Positions 34,155 to 45,719 of a DNA stretch of 64,000 nucleotides are shown here, piece after piece. The stretch is taken from assembly GCA_030762175.1 (NCBI GenBank), contig CM060831.1, forward strand, positions 83,738,001-83,802,000, given 5' to 3'. A program made the position numbers and the translations under genes. The number at the start of each line of letters is the position of its first letter. The stretch's first letter is position 1. The notes beneath the pieces were generated by a model. That model was not told where the DNA came from and searched no databases. It saw only the letters and a program-made list of their open reading frames with translations. Origin of the DNA: Metallyticus violacea (lineage: Eukaryota > Arthropoda > Insecta > Mantodea > Metallyticidae).

Positions 34155-35245
34155 TTATCCCAGCTAAATGAAAAACCTCAGTGTACAGCTAGGCTAATAC
34201 GGTGTACAATATGAATAAGTAATCTGATTTATAAAATGGTCTTCCAATCTTTCAAGGTCAGTGTTATTTACTTTGTTCTCCAACATACCAAAGTACATTG
34301 AATTGATCTAAAGCCTTTCTGTATCTTATTGCAGCAATTTTCTTCTCCAGATACACAGGAACATCTTGGAGTAACACCAAATTTTCTTTTATATTTCCAA
34401 TTGGTCATTTTATATTAGACAGAATATTGTCATTGTTCTGGCATAAATCCAAAATTATGTTTTTGAGATATAATTATGTTAGTGATTTCTGACCAAAATA
34501 TGTAACATCTGAGCTTAATAAGAATACAACGCTCTAGAAACTTAAAGAGAATATTAATATTAATATTAATTGAGATATTGTTAATATCTCAAACCGGCCA
34601 TTGGCAGAAAAACTAAAATTCCATTTCATTGCAATAATTCAGGAATATAGATCACAGAGTAGTTATGCTTACTTTTTGTTTCTGTAATACTGTGGCAATG
34701 GAAGTTTATTGTTACGAAAGAATCACTAATAACAATCATGATTATTACAGCCATATAGCACTGTGACACATGCAATGGAGCATGTTGGAAAACTAGGTAA
34801 ACATACCAGTACTAAGCAACAAAACTGCAGGAGAAATATCAGCTGCAATACCAACTTCAGAAATACAATACCATTACTATCCAAAATTACCATTGCATCC
34901 GATATTCTTCCACTTTATGGCACACATACACAGTATGTTTAGTTCTGAAGCACTTTTGCTCTTCACAATAAAGAAAAGTTAAAATGGCAAAGTGTCCAGA
35001 ATTAGGCAAATATTATTTTTCTTTTATATTTGACTTTTAATGCAGACTTTTAAACAAATAACATATTGTACAAATTTATATATTCTGTAAAAAATTTTTT
35101 GTCATAAATGGGTCGCTGTTGTGGCTAAGATATACATATACATTTTATATGCATATGTGTAGCAATTTATTGTTATTACAAATAAATGCCAATTTGTGTC
35201 TAGTCCATTCATATGCAAATATATTTCTTTAAAAATAATCTACCT
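34155..35245. other. AT-rich intergenic sequence
   Basis: No gene or repeat family recognised. A small perfect hairpin (TTGAGATATT, 3-base loop, AATATCTCAA) lies near 34569-34591. Confidence 0.4.
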
Positions 35246-35290
35246 ATTAGTTAAATATGGTGAACGTTTGTAACAGTGATGTTTAATAAA

Positions 35291-35853
35291 GTTTAGAATA
35301 ACTGAGTCGACTTTGTAACACTTACATCACTAATATTTTTAAAAGAGGAAAACTTAGTTTCTGGAGCTAATCACTCCCATCTTCAGTTCCAGTTCGACTG
35401 CCGGCCTTGTTCTTTGTGGTGGTTTGGTTTGTCTCTGGTGGCGGTTGGATGAACTTCTGTATTAAGATGTCACTTGGTGGGATTTTAAAGTTGAAAACGC
35501 TACATTTGTTCTTCCAGATATAAATGTTTTCCCAGATGGCGAGTTCTGTTTTCCCTGTAATGTTTTTAAGTAGTTTGGGATTCCTGTTTATATTATGTTT
35601 TTCATTCCAAAAATGCCAAGCTACTGCTGATTTTTCTTCCTGTTTTTGTTTTATGTTCCTGATGTGTTCATTTTGCTCGTGTTTTTATGTTTCCTTTAGT
35701 CTTTCCCATGTAAATTTTTTCACAATCGATACATTCCATCTGATATATTCCTAATTTGTTCTCTTCAGGAATTTCCTCTTTTAGTTTAGAATTTAGTATA
35801 TTTTTTCTGGAGTAACTGCTTTTTGGAGCTAAAATAATGTTTCGTTTTTTGAA
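35291..35853 (-). mobile_element. Penelope-like element 3' end, left arm of a palindrome
   Basis: Reading leftward, the minus strand gives an intact 71-codon frame (35883-35668) with NILNSKLKEEIPEENKLGIY, then CIDCEKIYMGKTKGNIKTRA: a GIY-YIG module with YMG in place of YIG. It continues to the 3'UTR, which ends in TAGTGATGTAAGTGTTACAA and AGTTATTCTAAAC. The 5' end of this copy is at the centre of the palindrome. The mirrored copy is at 35867-36423. Confidence 0.85.
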
Positions 35854-35866
35854 ATTCCAAAAGATT

Positions 35867-36423
35867 TTCAAAAAACAAAACACTATTTTAGCTCCAAAAA
35901 GCAGTTACTCCAGAAAAAATATACTAAATTCTAAACTAAAAGAGGAAATTCCTGAAGAGAACAAATTAGGAATATATCAGATGGAATGTATCGATTGTGA
36001 AAAAATTTAAATAGGAAAGACTAAAAGAAACATAAACACCAGCAAAAGGACACATCAGGAACATAAAACAAAGACAGGAAGAATAATCAGCAGTAGCTTG
36101 GCATTTTTGGAAAAAAAAAAACATAAACAGCAATCCCAAACTACTTAAAAACATTACAGGGAAAACAGAACTCGCCGTCTGGGAAAACATTTATATCTGG
36201 AAGAACAAATGTAGCATTTTGAACTTTGAAATCCCACCAAGTGACGTCTTAATACAGAAGTTCATCCAACCGCCACCAGAGACAAACCAAACCACCACAA
36301 AGAACAAGGCCGGCAGTCGAACTGGAACTGAAGATGGGAGCGATTAGCTCCAGAAACTTAGTTTTCCTCTTTTAAAAACTATTAGTGATGTAAATGTTAC
36401 AAAGTCACTCAGTTATTCTAAAC
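35867..36423 (+). mobile_element. Penelope-like element 3' end, right arm of a palindrome
   Basis: A mirror image of 35291-35853 separated by about 13 bases. The same GIY-YIG module is present (GIYQMECIDCEKI, a stop in place of the Tyr codon, IGKTKRNIN), so each arm has its own mutations. Both copies are 5'-truncated at the same base. Target-site duplications were not found. Confidence 0.85.
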
Positions 36424-36429
36424 CTATCT

Positions 36430-37030
36430 ACCTATTCCTTATTCCTAGCTTTTATTTTAGAAAAAAGATTCCTGTATTGACTGCAAATTTCTATGCCATT
36501 AGCAACAAATAATTAGAAACAAAACTCATTACCTATACAATTATATAAACAATATAATAATATACCTGTTTTTTTAATATTTAACAAAAAATAAAAACAA
36601 CTTACTTTTACTTATTTGTGATGTATACCTATTCTCAGCTTTCTGAGACCTCTGTTTACTGCTTTACAGTCAAAACAAATAGAAATGTGTTAAATTATGT
36701 GAGAATTTGAAAAAAAGAATATATATATTTATATGAGATCACATTTTCATACTTATTTCTTGGAACCTGAAGAAAATCTTCATAACATAGGCATTGAGAA
36801 AATACGAATACCACAGTAAGTTGGAAGTTAAAACTTAATTTAGAACAAACTTTGACAATTATGGACTTGTAATATCATTACATTTTATTGCTTATTTGAA
36901 AGCTATCTGAAAGATAGATTCTTAAAAATAAAGTGTGCCTTAAGAATATTGAAATTTTCCTTCCTTACTTGATAGTAGAGGCACACAATTACACAATTTC
37001 TACTGCACATTTAATGATGATGCAATGACC
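36430..37030. other. AT-rich intergenic sequence
   Basis: No gene or repeat family recognised. Confidence 0.4.
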
Positions 37031-37035
37031 AAATA

Positions 37036-37285
37036 CTGCCACAGGTGGCTGAAGTCGTTAAGGTGCTGACTCTTGAACGGGAGGTCTGGGATTCAAATGC
37101 CACCAGGACCATTCTCCCAAATTGAGGATTTTTTCAGGTTTTCCTCAATTATAACTGGCAAATATCGGGGAGGTATCCTAAACTAAGGCCTGGAATGTTT
37201 CCTGCCTTAAAAAAATAATTTCATCTTATGCATCATCGGTGTCCACCGCCTGTGGTACATTAGTTGAAACAGTATTAAAAAAAAA
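37036..37285 (+). repeat. tRNA-derived SINE, family A
   Basis: The head TGCCACAGGTGGCTGAAGTC is followed by TTAAGGTGCTGACTC and a decayed B box GGATTCAAATGCC. The body (AAATATCGGGGAGGTATCCT) and tail (GTCCACCGCCTGTGGTACAT) are present, with an A run. Confidence 0.85.
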
Positions 37286-37289
37286 TGAT

Positions 37290-37980
37290 CAGATGATGTG
37301 CTTGTGAGTACAGAAGTTTAATTAAAAGAATTTAAAATATGTAGAAGAAACTGCATGTGCAAGACGAACTCCTGATCAAGTGGATTTTGTTACTGCTTTG
37401 AATATTTTCCACAATGTTTACAGAATACTGAAAATAACTGCTAATTTACCCATTATGTCTTGCGATCGTTGTTTTCTTTAAGATATTTACAAATGTAAAT
37501 GAGAAATTTCATCTCTCAGGAGAGAACGAACTAGTTCATCTATATAATTAGACACCAGTGTTACAGCAGAGGGAACTATAATTAAAATTTAAAGGAAACC
37601 AAGAAGAATGCTTCTGCCGTAAATTATATTAAAATTTGTAAAAGAAGCTGCATAAAAAAACCTTAAACCTAATCCAAGAATTCTTCAAGTGTAAAAGTGT
37701 AAAATGCACATCTGCTGTTCACAAAATACAACACGCATGTTATTTTAACTAAGCAATCTCATTATTAGTATTTTATAGTTTTTAAACTAAACTCATAATT
37801 GTTCCTACTTTAAACCCAAACACACACACACACACAAGCTAGTCAATAAAATTGAGAATTTTTTCTTTTTCAGAAACAATTTTAATGAGAGGACGTGATC
37901 TCGAGTGGATTAATGGAAAAAAGTATAAACATGTACGCGCATGCGTCTTAGTATAGTACCCCAGCAAAGAGCGAGTGTTT
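37290..37980. other. AT-rich intergenic sequence
   Basis: No gene recognised. A short (CA)n run lies at about 37820-37836. Confidence 0.4.
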
Positions 37981-37984
37981 GCCA

Positions 37985-38375
37985 GTCGGTTGCGTAAAAT
38001 GGAGTCGCTTCATAAGGATCATTAATTAGGCTGATCTAAATGTTTTTTGTTCAAAGAGCTTAAGGAGCGTCATGTTTGAACAACACAGCAGGACTGTCCG
38101 GGTGCTCCAACTACTGCAGTGAACGAGACCATTATTACACAATTTCCGTCATTACTTCGGAAAGATAGATAAATAGCAGTGGATAGACTGGCAGATATAT
38201 ATTTTCCATGGCAATGCGTTCACCGTTCTGCACCATCGCTTACGTATGAGACGTAAAATGGGTCTATGCCAGATGGGTGCCGAGATTGTTGACTCCTTAA
38301 AAGAAGACTGTGCGAGTGGACATGTGTCGGGAGCTTCAGCGTCTGGTAACGGATAATGGTGAGGATCATTATAAG
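37985..38375 (+). mobile_element. Mariner transposase N-terminal remnant
   Basis: Shifting + strand frames give LLRKDRXIAVDRLADIY-like sequence (about 38150-38200), MRRKMGLCQMGAEIVDSLK in another frame (about 38245-38300), and RVDMCRELQRLVTDNGEDHY (about 38313-38370). These match the linker between the DNA-binding domain and the first catalytic Asp of mariner transposases. It stops abruptly at the start of the tandem repeat. Confidence 0.6.
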
Positions 38376-38379
38376 TGAA

Positions 38380-38613
38380 AAGACTTGACTTCAGCATTAC
38401 GAGCCATAACCCCATCTCAAATTTAGAAATATCTCGTTCATACATTTCGGAATACATAAAATTTTATACTGATAAAAACGCATGTCTTTTCCCGTATAAT
38501 TATCATTTCCTTTACGTGTTACACGGCTATTTTGGCGGTTTCCCCATTTTATTTCGCTGTATACTAAATGTGATAAACTACAACCATGCTTTCTACAAAG
38601 TATTTATAGTATA
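38380..38613 (+). repeat. Tandem-repeat unit, left part, split by a mariner
   Basis: The sequence from AAATTTAGAAATATCTCG through AACGCATGTCTTTTCCCGTA to CATGCTTTCTACAAAGTAT is repeated at about 40165-40345. The unit continues at 39931 on the other side of the mariner insertion. Confidence 0.75.
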
Positions 38614-39334
38614 CGAGGTGGCATCCACAATATTCGGGACTGGTGCTGCCATCTCGACAGTAGTTGCAGTAGAGTTTTGTACGCCAGGGGGCAACATTAG
38701 CACATCTGATGAGTGAGTATTTAGTTTCGTGCAGCTGGGTAGGTGTGTTGAGATTCTATAATACTTTTCACGATACTCTGTGTGTAGTGAGTGGCGATTT
38801 TACGATGGATCCAAGATTAGAACAGAAAGTGTGCATCAAATTCTGAGCAAATCTCGGAAAAAAAAGCTACGGAGACCCTCGCAATGATTCAACAAGTATT
38901 TGGGGGACAAAGCATGAACCGTACACGTGCATTTGAGTGGTATGCTGGTTCAGGCCGATCATACAGCTATCGAAGACGATGCTTACACCGATAGGTCCGT
39001 CCGATGCACAACACCTGACATTGTTCGTGAGGATTGATGTAAAACCATTGAAGACCTTGCTCATGAAGTGGGAATTGGTTATGGGATATGTCAACGAATT
39101 TTAATTGATGAATTGGACATGCATCGTGTCACCGCAAACAAAATTTGTGCCAAAAATTCGGACTGCTGATCAGAAGGCACAGGCAGCGTGTTGAAGTTTA
39201 CACGGAGCTTCGTCAGACGTATCCAATGGCCCAACTTTCTTGTCCAGGGTCTTCATCGGCTGCAAGAGCTGGATGTACGCTTATGACCCTGAGACAAAAC
39301 AACAATCCTCCCAGTGGAAGAGCCCGAACTCGTC

Positions 39335-39365
<31 letters not shown>

Positions 39366-39930
39366 AAGAAAGAAAGAAAAAGAAAAAAGGCAACACAAAT
39401 CAAGAGTATGCTCCTCGTTTTCTTTGACCACGGGTATTGTGCACAAAGAATTCGTACCACCAAATCGAACAGTGAATTCCACGTACTACTGTGAATTGAA
39501 AAATGTGCGAAGACGACGGCCCGAACTTTGGCGACAAGGGAATTGGCTGCTGCATCACAATAACGCGCCCTTTCACAATTCCTTGTTCACCAGGAGCTTT
39601 TTGACGAAAAACAACAGGGCGGTTGTCCCCCGCCCACCATACTCGCCCAATTTGGCACCCTGCGACTTCGGCTCTATTCCCCAAACTGAAAATTAAGTTG
39701 AAAAGACGTCGGTTTGACACAATTGAAAAGATTCAAGAAGAAATCCCGTCTGTGCTAAACACCCTCAAAGAACATGACTTCCAGGATGCACCTGGAAAAT
39801 GGCAGAATCGCTGGGACCGGTGTATACGTGTGGAAGAGAACTACTTCGAGGGTGACGGCGGTCATTAGTCTCAAAGTAAGTTTTTGATCAGATGGCAGTA
39901 CCAATCCCGAATATTCTGGATACCACCTCG
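38614..39930 (+). mobile_element. Mariner transposon with TIRs and TA target duplication, inactive
   Basis: The terminal inverted repeats start CGAGGTGGCATCCACAATAT on the left and, reversed, CGAGGTGGTATCCAGAATAT on the right; about 40 bp match well. TA flanks the element at 38612-38613 and 39931-39932. The transposase begins at ATG 38805 (MDPRLEQKVCIKF reading after small shifts) and its end is at TAG 39866-39868. Visible blocks: QQVFGGQSMNRT, an AQHLTLFVRI tract, the first catalytic region decayed to IGCKSWMYAYDPETKQQSSQ (GDESW in active copies), NVRRRRPELWRQGNWLLHHN, and PRPPYSPNLAPCDFG with the third Asp. A GA/A-rich expansion at 39334-39388 lies within the frame. Inactive through shifts and lost catalytic residues. 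Confidence 0.9.
39334..39388. repeat. (GA)n / A-rich expansion inside the mariner ORF
   Basis: About 14 GA units run into an AAAG-type tract. It replaces the short Pro/Lys-rich linker expected before QIKSMLLVFF. Confidence 0.9.
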
Positions 39931-40450
39931 TATGTTTCTATGCGTTACAATGCTTATATCCGCCTGTATTTGTTGAAATCACATTACAACTTCTCCCCAT
40001 ATAAGCAGTCATTACTTGGAATGGGCTTGGCATAAGATTACTTGTTTCTGTCCATTACGACTGTTACATCTGGCTGAATATGTTGAAATCATACCACACC
40101 TTCTCTGCATTGCTATTTTTTTTTTTTTTTTCTGCAATATGGAAAAGGTGCCGTTAGTTCCACCTCAAATTAAGAAATATCTCGCTTATACAGTTTACAT
40201 ACATGCAAATACCAATAAAAGCGCATGCCTTTTCCCATATAAATAGCAAAGTGTTACACTGCTACATTATAGTTTCCCGTTTGATTTTGCTGTATACGAA
40301 ACATGATTAGCTACTAACATGCTTCCTACAAAGCTACTTATGGCGTACGATGGATTATTTCTGTATAATATGACTGTTATATCCGCCTGTGTTTGTTGAA
40401 GTCGCACTACGATTTCTCCGTATCGATGCAGTCATTCCTTGTAATTGGGT
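39931..40450 (+). repeat. Tandem-repeat units, right part
   Basis: The sub-unit TATATCCGCCTGTGTTTGTT (with variants) recurs at about 39957, 40065 and 40379, each followed by GAAATC..CA..ACRACTTCTCC-like sequence and GCAGTCATT. The segment 40165-40345 repeats 38395-38613. This is a small diverged tandem array of about 300-bp units, interrupted by the mariner. Confidence 0.7.
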
Positions 40451-40559
40451 ACGGTTTTCTCCGCTACTCTCCGCTACCGTTCCTGAAAGGATGCGTGACT
40501 GGTGCACAAGACGGTACTGTCTGTAAGGGTAATTCAATTATGTACACCGATAATTTGTG

Positions 40560-41190
40560 GTGTGTGATCCAAAATATGAAAATCGTTATTTAAGTAGTTA
40601 ATTTCGATTCGTTTATATATTTCTTTTATTGTGTGATCTATTGCTCTGCACGACTGTTTAGTAATTTTAGTTAGGCCTAATACTACATCTTTAAGATTAA
40701 AACTGTATAAAATATCTTCAAATTCTTTGTTAGCATTTTCTGCATAAGATCACTCATTATTATAATTTCAAATCTCTCATATCTCTAAAGTGTGCCTTTA
40801 AGAACTCTTTTAATGTGCATAAGTGTTGAGTTTGGTGATCTATTATTCCAAACATCATCATTTTACTATCATAAATGTAAAGTTGTGAACCTCTTATTTT
40901 AAACGTTGTTTTTACATTATTTCTCCATTTTTATTTTACTGCATTTTATCCCCACCCCCTTTTGTTGTACACGGATTCTACACCAATTCTCTGCTCTTTT
41001 CGGCAAAACGTTAATTTTTTTATAATTTACAAATTGGACAAATTTTGACTGATGCTCGATGAGACCATGTTCAGTAAATATAGTTACATGAAGATTTGCA
41101 TACTGTAAACTTTCTAATAGATTTATCTTGTTAGAGATGTACTGCGTGTTGTGATACAACACTCTATTGTAAATGAAATCCATTTCGTAT
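40560..41190 (-). mobile_element. LINE endonuclease-domain remnant
   Basis: The minus-strand open frame 41183-40917 includes HNTQYISNKINLLESL and TIFTEHGLIEHQ, resembling the start of the APE-type endonuclease of jockey/CR1 LINEs (the N-Q-S-N-K and TEHWL motifs). Downstream sequence is too decayed to place further catalytic residues. Confidence 0.45.
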
Positions 41191-41199
41191 GCATCTGGC

Positions 41200-41585
41200 T
41201 TTGTGCTTTGACCATTTACTAGTCAATCAGATTGCTGATATGAATTTTCACCTTGGGTATTTACTATTATGTTATTGGACAATTTATTTAAACATTTGCA
41301 TATCCAGAACATCGAGTTTTATATAAAAATTTGTTACAACTATGTTTACACACGAGACATATGCTAAATCATAATGACGTTGGATATTCACAACAATAAA
41401 TTTTGAGCTTTTGTTGACTTTCCACCTTTTATGTATTTCACTCACAGCAATATCAGCTCCGTTACAATATTCGCATTTTAGTATCACGTTCGGATACAGA
41501 ATGAATATATGAAATCACTGCACAACAGTTAGCAATAGGTTTCATATAGCCCAACACCTGAAAATTGCCAGTAGTTTCGTTTACT
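41200..41585. other. Intergenic sequence, possibly upstream LINE sequence
   Basis: A minus-strand frame at 41487-41284 (CEYCNGADIAVSEIHKRW) has no recognised domain. Confidence 0.3.
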
Positions 41586-41589
41586 TTAA

Positions 41590-41881
41590 GGTCGATTCTG
41601 GTGATGCAGTGTTAACCGTACTTGTCTGCTAAACCCAAGATCACGGGTTCAAACCCGGCCAGGATCGATGGAATTTTTCTGGGCGTAAAAATCCTAAATG
41701 TGGCTTCCTTCGGAAGGGAAGTAAAGCCATGGGTCCCGTGTCATACATTTACGGCACCAAAAAGAACCTCGAGTCTGAAAGACGAGACCTCTGAGCAAAA
41801 ATTTTCGGCCGTTTCATGCCCTGGTTTGAATGGGACGCTGATGACCTAAGATGTTAAAGAGCGTCCGTAAATAAACAAAAT
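41590..41881 (+). repeat. tRNA-derived SINE, family B, full length
   Basis: The head GGTCGATTCTGGTGATGCAG continues to the B box GGGTTCAAACCCGGCC. Body and tail (TGTTAAAGAGCGTCCGTAAA) are complete. Confidence 0.88.
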
Positions 41882-41889
41882 AGGAATTA

Positions 41890-42840
41890 AGTCCTCTTTA
41901 GGAGCAAGACTCCTGGCATGACTGTCGCCTTAAATCGTAACTTTGGGCTTCCACCGAGAATAACATTGCTATACCACTTTTTCCATGTTACCTTCTTGAT
42001 CATTTATTTTCTTTTGATTTGCACTGGGATTTTCTTCGTCCTCTACAGAGTAGAAGTAGTACTGAATTGGATTCTGTAATTATTACTTCTTCTTTCCACT
42101 GACTTGTGACTTGTTCACCCTTTTTCTCTGCTTCTTTCAGGATAGGTCGTGTTTTTCGTGCATCCGTAACTGAACTTCTGACCCTGGGAAAGGACTTTAT
42201 TAAGCCGCTAAATTTTTTAAACCGAACAAGTATAACCAGTATTTATATTTCTCAGTTTCGTGCATTTTTATGTACAAAACTGCAAATGTAACCAACGCTA
42301 TATATGCAGGGCTTTAGTTGGAAAACATGAACTACCACCACTGATCTAATTCTTTAGAGCTTTCCAAACTGGCTTGAAGGAGTGTTGTTCTGCAGTCATT
42401 TTTCGTTTATAACAGAAGAATTCTTCCAATGATCACCTCTCAGTTAACAATCAGAATTTCACGTATGGCAATGGGTTAAATTCAAAATTAAAATGCCCAG
42501 TTAAAATGATGAATATCAAATCAGTTATTTGTTCCACCAAAAGAACATTTCGATTGGGGCTACATTCTCATTCTTGAAACTAAATGACTGTTCATACTTA
42601 GGCGTTCATAGAGTCATAGTGTCGGAAGCACAAAGAAGTGGCAATAGAGCATTTGGCTGTCTTTCATAATTTCTATATTCGTTGTACTCTCTGAAAACTC
42701 TAATAATTTTAAATTACCTGATATTCTACTTTGATTACAGATGTGTATTATACTTTTTTCTCCATACATTATACCTAACTCCTGAGGCTATTCAGAATGA
42801 ATATTACATAGTTAAGAGGTGCAGAAGATCAATATAGGTA
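41890..42840. other. Intergenic sequence, weak LINE-like patch
   Basis: Around 42560-42840 the + strand can be read as KLNDCSYLGVH followed by a Ser/Leu-rich tract, reminiscent of the region after the FADD box in LINE reverse transcriptases. Evidence is thin. Confidence 0.25.
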
Positions 42841-42843
42841 ATA

Positions 42844-43552
42844 CTATTTTGCAAACTCGTGCATTCCTTTGTGAGATAGCTGAGCAGTTAATAATCTTGA
42901 TTGTAAATTGACAGCAAGGCTCCTATATTGCTGTCCTGCACTGATGCTTTGTGTTTTATTGCACCTTGGCAGAGGCAAATATTTTAATGCACTTAACTTA
43001 GCCTTACTATTAGCTACCTGGTATAATGCGATAGATTTTTCTGCAGTGAGTGAAATACTCTTCATAGTTGTTTTTATCGGTATCTGCTGTTGAAAGTGTC
43101 ATTTTCCTCTTTTGAAGACAACATGACAGATCGGCTAATTCTGTCAGTGCTCGAACATTTCCTACATTTGTTACAAACTCTACAAGTCAAATATTTCTGT
43201 AAATCAGAATATTTAGCTATTTCTTTATGATCTCTTGTAATATAATCTCAGCCGTTTCAAAATGGCAATATACATTCTCAACGTTTTTCCGCACAGCCTG
43301 CACAGTTCTTTCAATTGATGGAAACCACCGAATTGTGAAACTTTTACCAATATGCAAAATTTGTTGCCCCGAATTTCTTGCACAGGTGTTTCGTTCTCTT
43401 TGGTTCTTAGGAGATTGGTTGTATAGAGCATATACTTTTTCTGAAAATATCTCAAAGGAATTTATTCGGCGAAATTCTATGTTAGAATCATTAACAGCTA
43501 GCTCCAGCCTGTAATTGCTGCAATTCCAGATTATGATAAGAAGGAATTGCAT
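42844..43552 (-). mobile_element. hAT-like transposase remnant (KIAA1586/ZNF862-like family)
   Basis: The minus strand reads ARNSGQQILHIGKSFTIRWF and SIERTVQAVRKNVENVYCHF (43552-43217). After a break comes VRALTELADLSCCLQKRKMT (about 43105-43165), then YLPLPRCNKTQSISAGQQYR and LAVNLQSRLL (43065-42844). The motif order (an RW patch, a TVxAVWKNY-type patch, then ELxxLSLxLQ) is that of a hAT-derived family found in many animals. It is broken into at least three frames. Confidence 0.6.
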
Positions 43553-43559
43553 TTTTAAG

Positions 43560-44617
43560 TTCTACCCCTACATCATTCTTTCTATCATTGTTCAGGCACC
43601 GTCATATTAGGGCAGCAGTAAAACTGGAAGCTTTTCCGCTCTCGAGGTCAATCGAATCTAAAAGCAGAGGTTTGCCCTTCAGAGCAAAAGTGTCAAACAC
43701 TGCGTACATGTGCACAATCGTGCGGATCAGAGTGCTAAGGACTACAGAGACAATTCACAGATAAACGGGTATAGTTATATGAAAAACCTGGCCAAAACTA
43801 GAAAGAAGATTGAATGACATGAAAATAAATCAAAAATAAATCGTAAGCTCAGAGCATGTATTCGAAGGGTCCTGGGGGTAGCAGAAAACGTCTAATTGTC
43901 TGCACAGTAGAAGAACTTCAAAAGAGATAAACCTGCTCCTTGAGCGAACCTCGTATGAAGAGGAAGACATATTTACTTTCTGTGCAAAATTCCTGTGTAT
44001 CTTGAATGCACTAAAAATTTGCAAACAGTGCGCAGAACGGTTATTAATTTAAATCAGTTTCCCTTAATAGGAAAATATTATGTTTTTTACTATAATAATT
44101 ATATTATATTACAATAGTTTCTTTGAGTTGTTTGTCATATGTTCTGATAAATGTATTTTATGCATACCTTGTTCATTTAAGTAAAATACTTCATTCGTTA
44201 TTTATAGGCTTTTTAAAGAAATTTGAATCTTTTAACATGTGAAAATTATAATTCACAAAGAGTATAGGTCTTAAATGGGGCTAAAATTAAGAAATGTTAA
44301 AGTTAAGTACTACATAATGCACAGAGAGTTCGCGTCATGCTTGATACCACCATCTTACAGCACCTTACACATATATTTTGTTTTGTTTCCAATGCATCGC
44401 ATTTGCACATGCTCAATAACACATATTTATTTGTAGTATTGTAAAAATGGGGGAAAAATAATATATCTTATTTTCAATGATTTAGTTACACCTTTCAGTC
44501 TCTAAATATGTAACAAATATTTTTTTAAAAATATCATATTGATATGCAATTGAAATCAATATCTGTAATTTTCTCTTACTTTTGAGTGAAATTGAGAGTG
44601 TCAGCATTTACCATTTT
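43560..44617. other. Intergenic sequence, nothing recognised
   Basis: Mixed composition to about 44050, then AT-rich. Confidence 0.35.
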
Positions 44618-44628
44618 ACTAATTACCA

Positions 44629-44921
44629 ACCGCCACGGGTGGCCGAGGTCGTTAAGGCACGGACTCGTGAGCGGGAGGTCTGCGGTTCGAATCCCGCCAG
44701 GACCGTCCTCCCTGACTGGGGTTTTTTCCAGGTTTTCCTCAGTCTTCATATCTGGCAAATGCCGGGGAGGTACCTAAACTTAGGCCTGGAACGCTTCCTT
44801 CCTTAAAAAAAAATCCTTTCCGAATTTATCATTTCATTTCATGTATCATCAGTGTCCACCGCCTGTGGTGCCTCAGTAGTGAAAACGGGCGTTAAACACT
44901 ACTCAAAAAAAAAAAAAAAAA
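44629..44921 (+). repeat. tRNA-derived SINE, family A, best copy, with target-site duplication
   Basis: The head is GGTGGCCGAGGTCGTTAAGG (A box) with GGTTCGAATCCCGCC (B box), closest to Ser/Leu-type tRNAs. The body contains CCTCCCTGACTGGGG and AATGCCGGGGAGGTACC. The tail is CCACCGCCTGTGGTGCCTCA to GGGCGTTAAACACTACTC plus an A run. The 11-mer ACTAATTACCA flanks it exactly at 44618-44628 and 44922-44932. A low level of mutation suggests a young insertion. It is about 800 bp upstream of the Lnk start codon. Confidence 0.96.
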
Positions 44922-44934
44922 ACTAATTACCATT

Positions 44935-45711
44935 AGTCACTAAATTTTATCCTGTATAATAAGAATATTATATCTGATATTTTTGAAAATCTGATAAGGA
45001 AAAGAAAAAAAAGCAGTCTGACATACCTTACCTCATAAACTAAGTCCCATTACAAATACCTTACAAGTTGGGGATTAAAACCCCCTGTTTCCGCATACTA
45101 CCTGCTTGCTGCTTGAGTCAACTTTTATAGGATAAATTAATGTATTCTGAAATGTTGCGCCATAATTTTTCGGTAATAAAATCTGAACTTATGAAACTGA
45201 AAAAGCACTGCTCACCAATCATAAATAACCCCGAATTTCCCTCATGTGTTAACAAAACGACTACGTTAGTGGGAAGTGTTTTATCAATAGCTAGCAGTTG
45301 TATTGAATGCTTAAGTATGACAGAAAGAGAGTGAAAGAAATAGAATTTAAAAAAAATACCCAGCTTTTGTTAAGTCAAAATACTTATTATTGGCTAAAAC
45401 TTTGATGTAAATCATACTTTTATATCTGGAGAATTAAAATGATTTATAGTTATAAACAATATTCCTTTTCGTTCCATTTTATTTTAACGTTTCTAGCTCC
45501 TCAGTACTGTGGCAGTATACCTTTGCTCTCCACTACTCATCCTCTTTTATATTATATTCAATATAGTTTGTTTATATTGTTCTGAACTAAGCAGTGGAAA
45601 ATGTCATTATGGCGGGTCAGGATTATGGCAGGTGATATTTACGTTAATTTCTGTCATGAACGCTCTCATATTAATAGTATTCGTAAATGAAGTTTAATTT
45701 AACTTGTTCAG
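44935..45711. promoter_or_regulatory. Region upstream of the Lnk start; possible 5'UTR intron
   Basis: No clear promoter element was found. ATTTAACTTGTTCAG at 45697-45711 could be a splice acceptor 8 bp before the start codon, which would put the promoter and a non-coding exon further upstream. Two short open frames here (45140 and 45509) are unsupported. Confidence 0.3.
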
Positions 45712-45719
45712 TTTAAGCG

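Noticed and set aside
39145..39868. Intact gene encoding a SETMAR-like protein
   Set aside because: The frames belong to a mariner transposase with TIRs and a TA duplication. There is no SET domain, and the frame is broken several times.
44635..44705. Possible tRNA-Ser/Leu gene
   Set aside because: It is the head of a SINE family A copy bounded by target-site duplications, with a decayed variable arm.
45509..45697. Short hydrophobic open frame just upstream of Lnk
   Set aside because: AT-rich sequence readily gives hydrophobic codons. No conservation known, and it overlaps the probable 5'UTR/intron acceptor.
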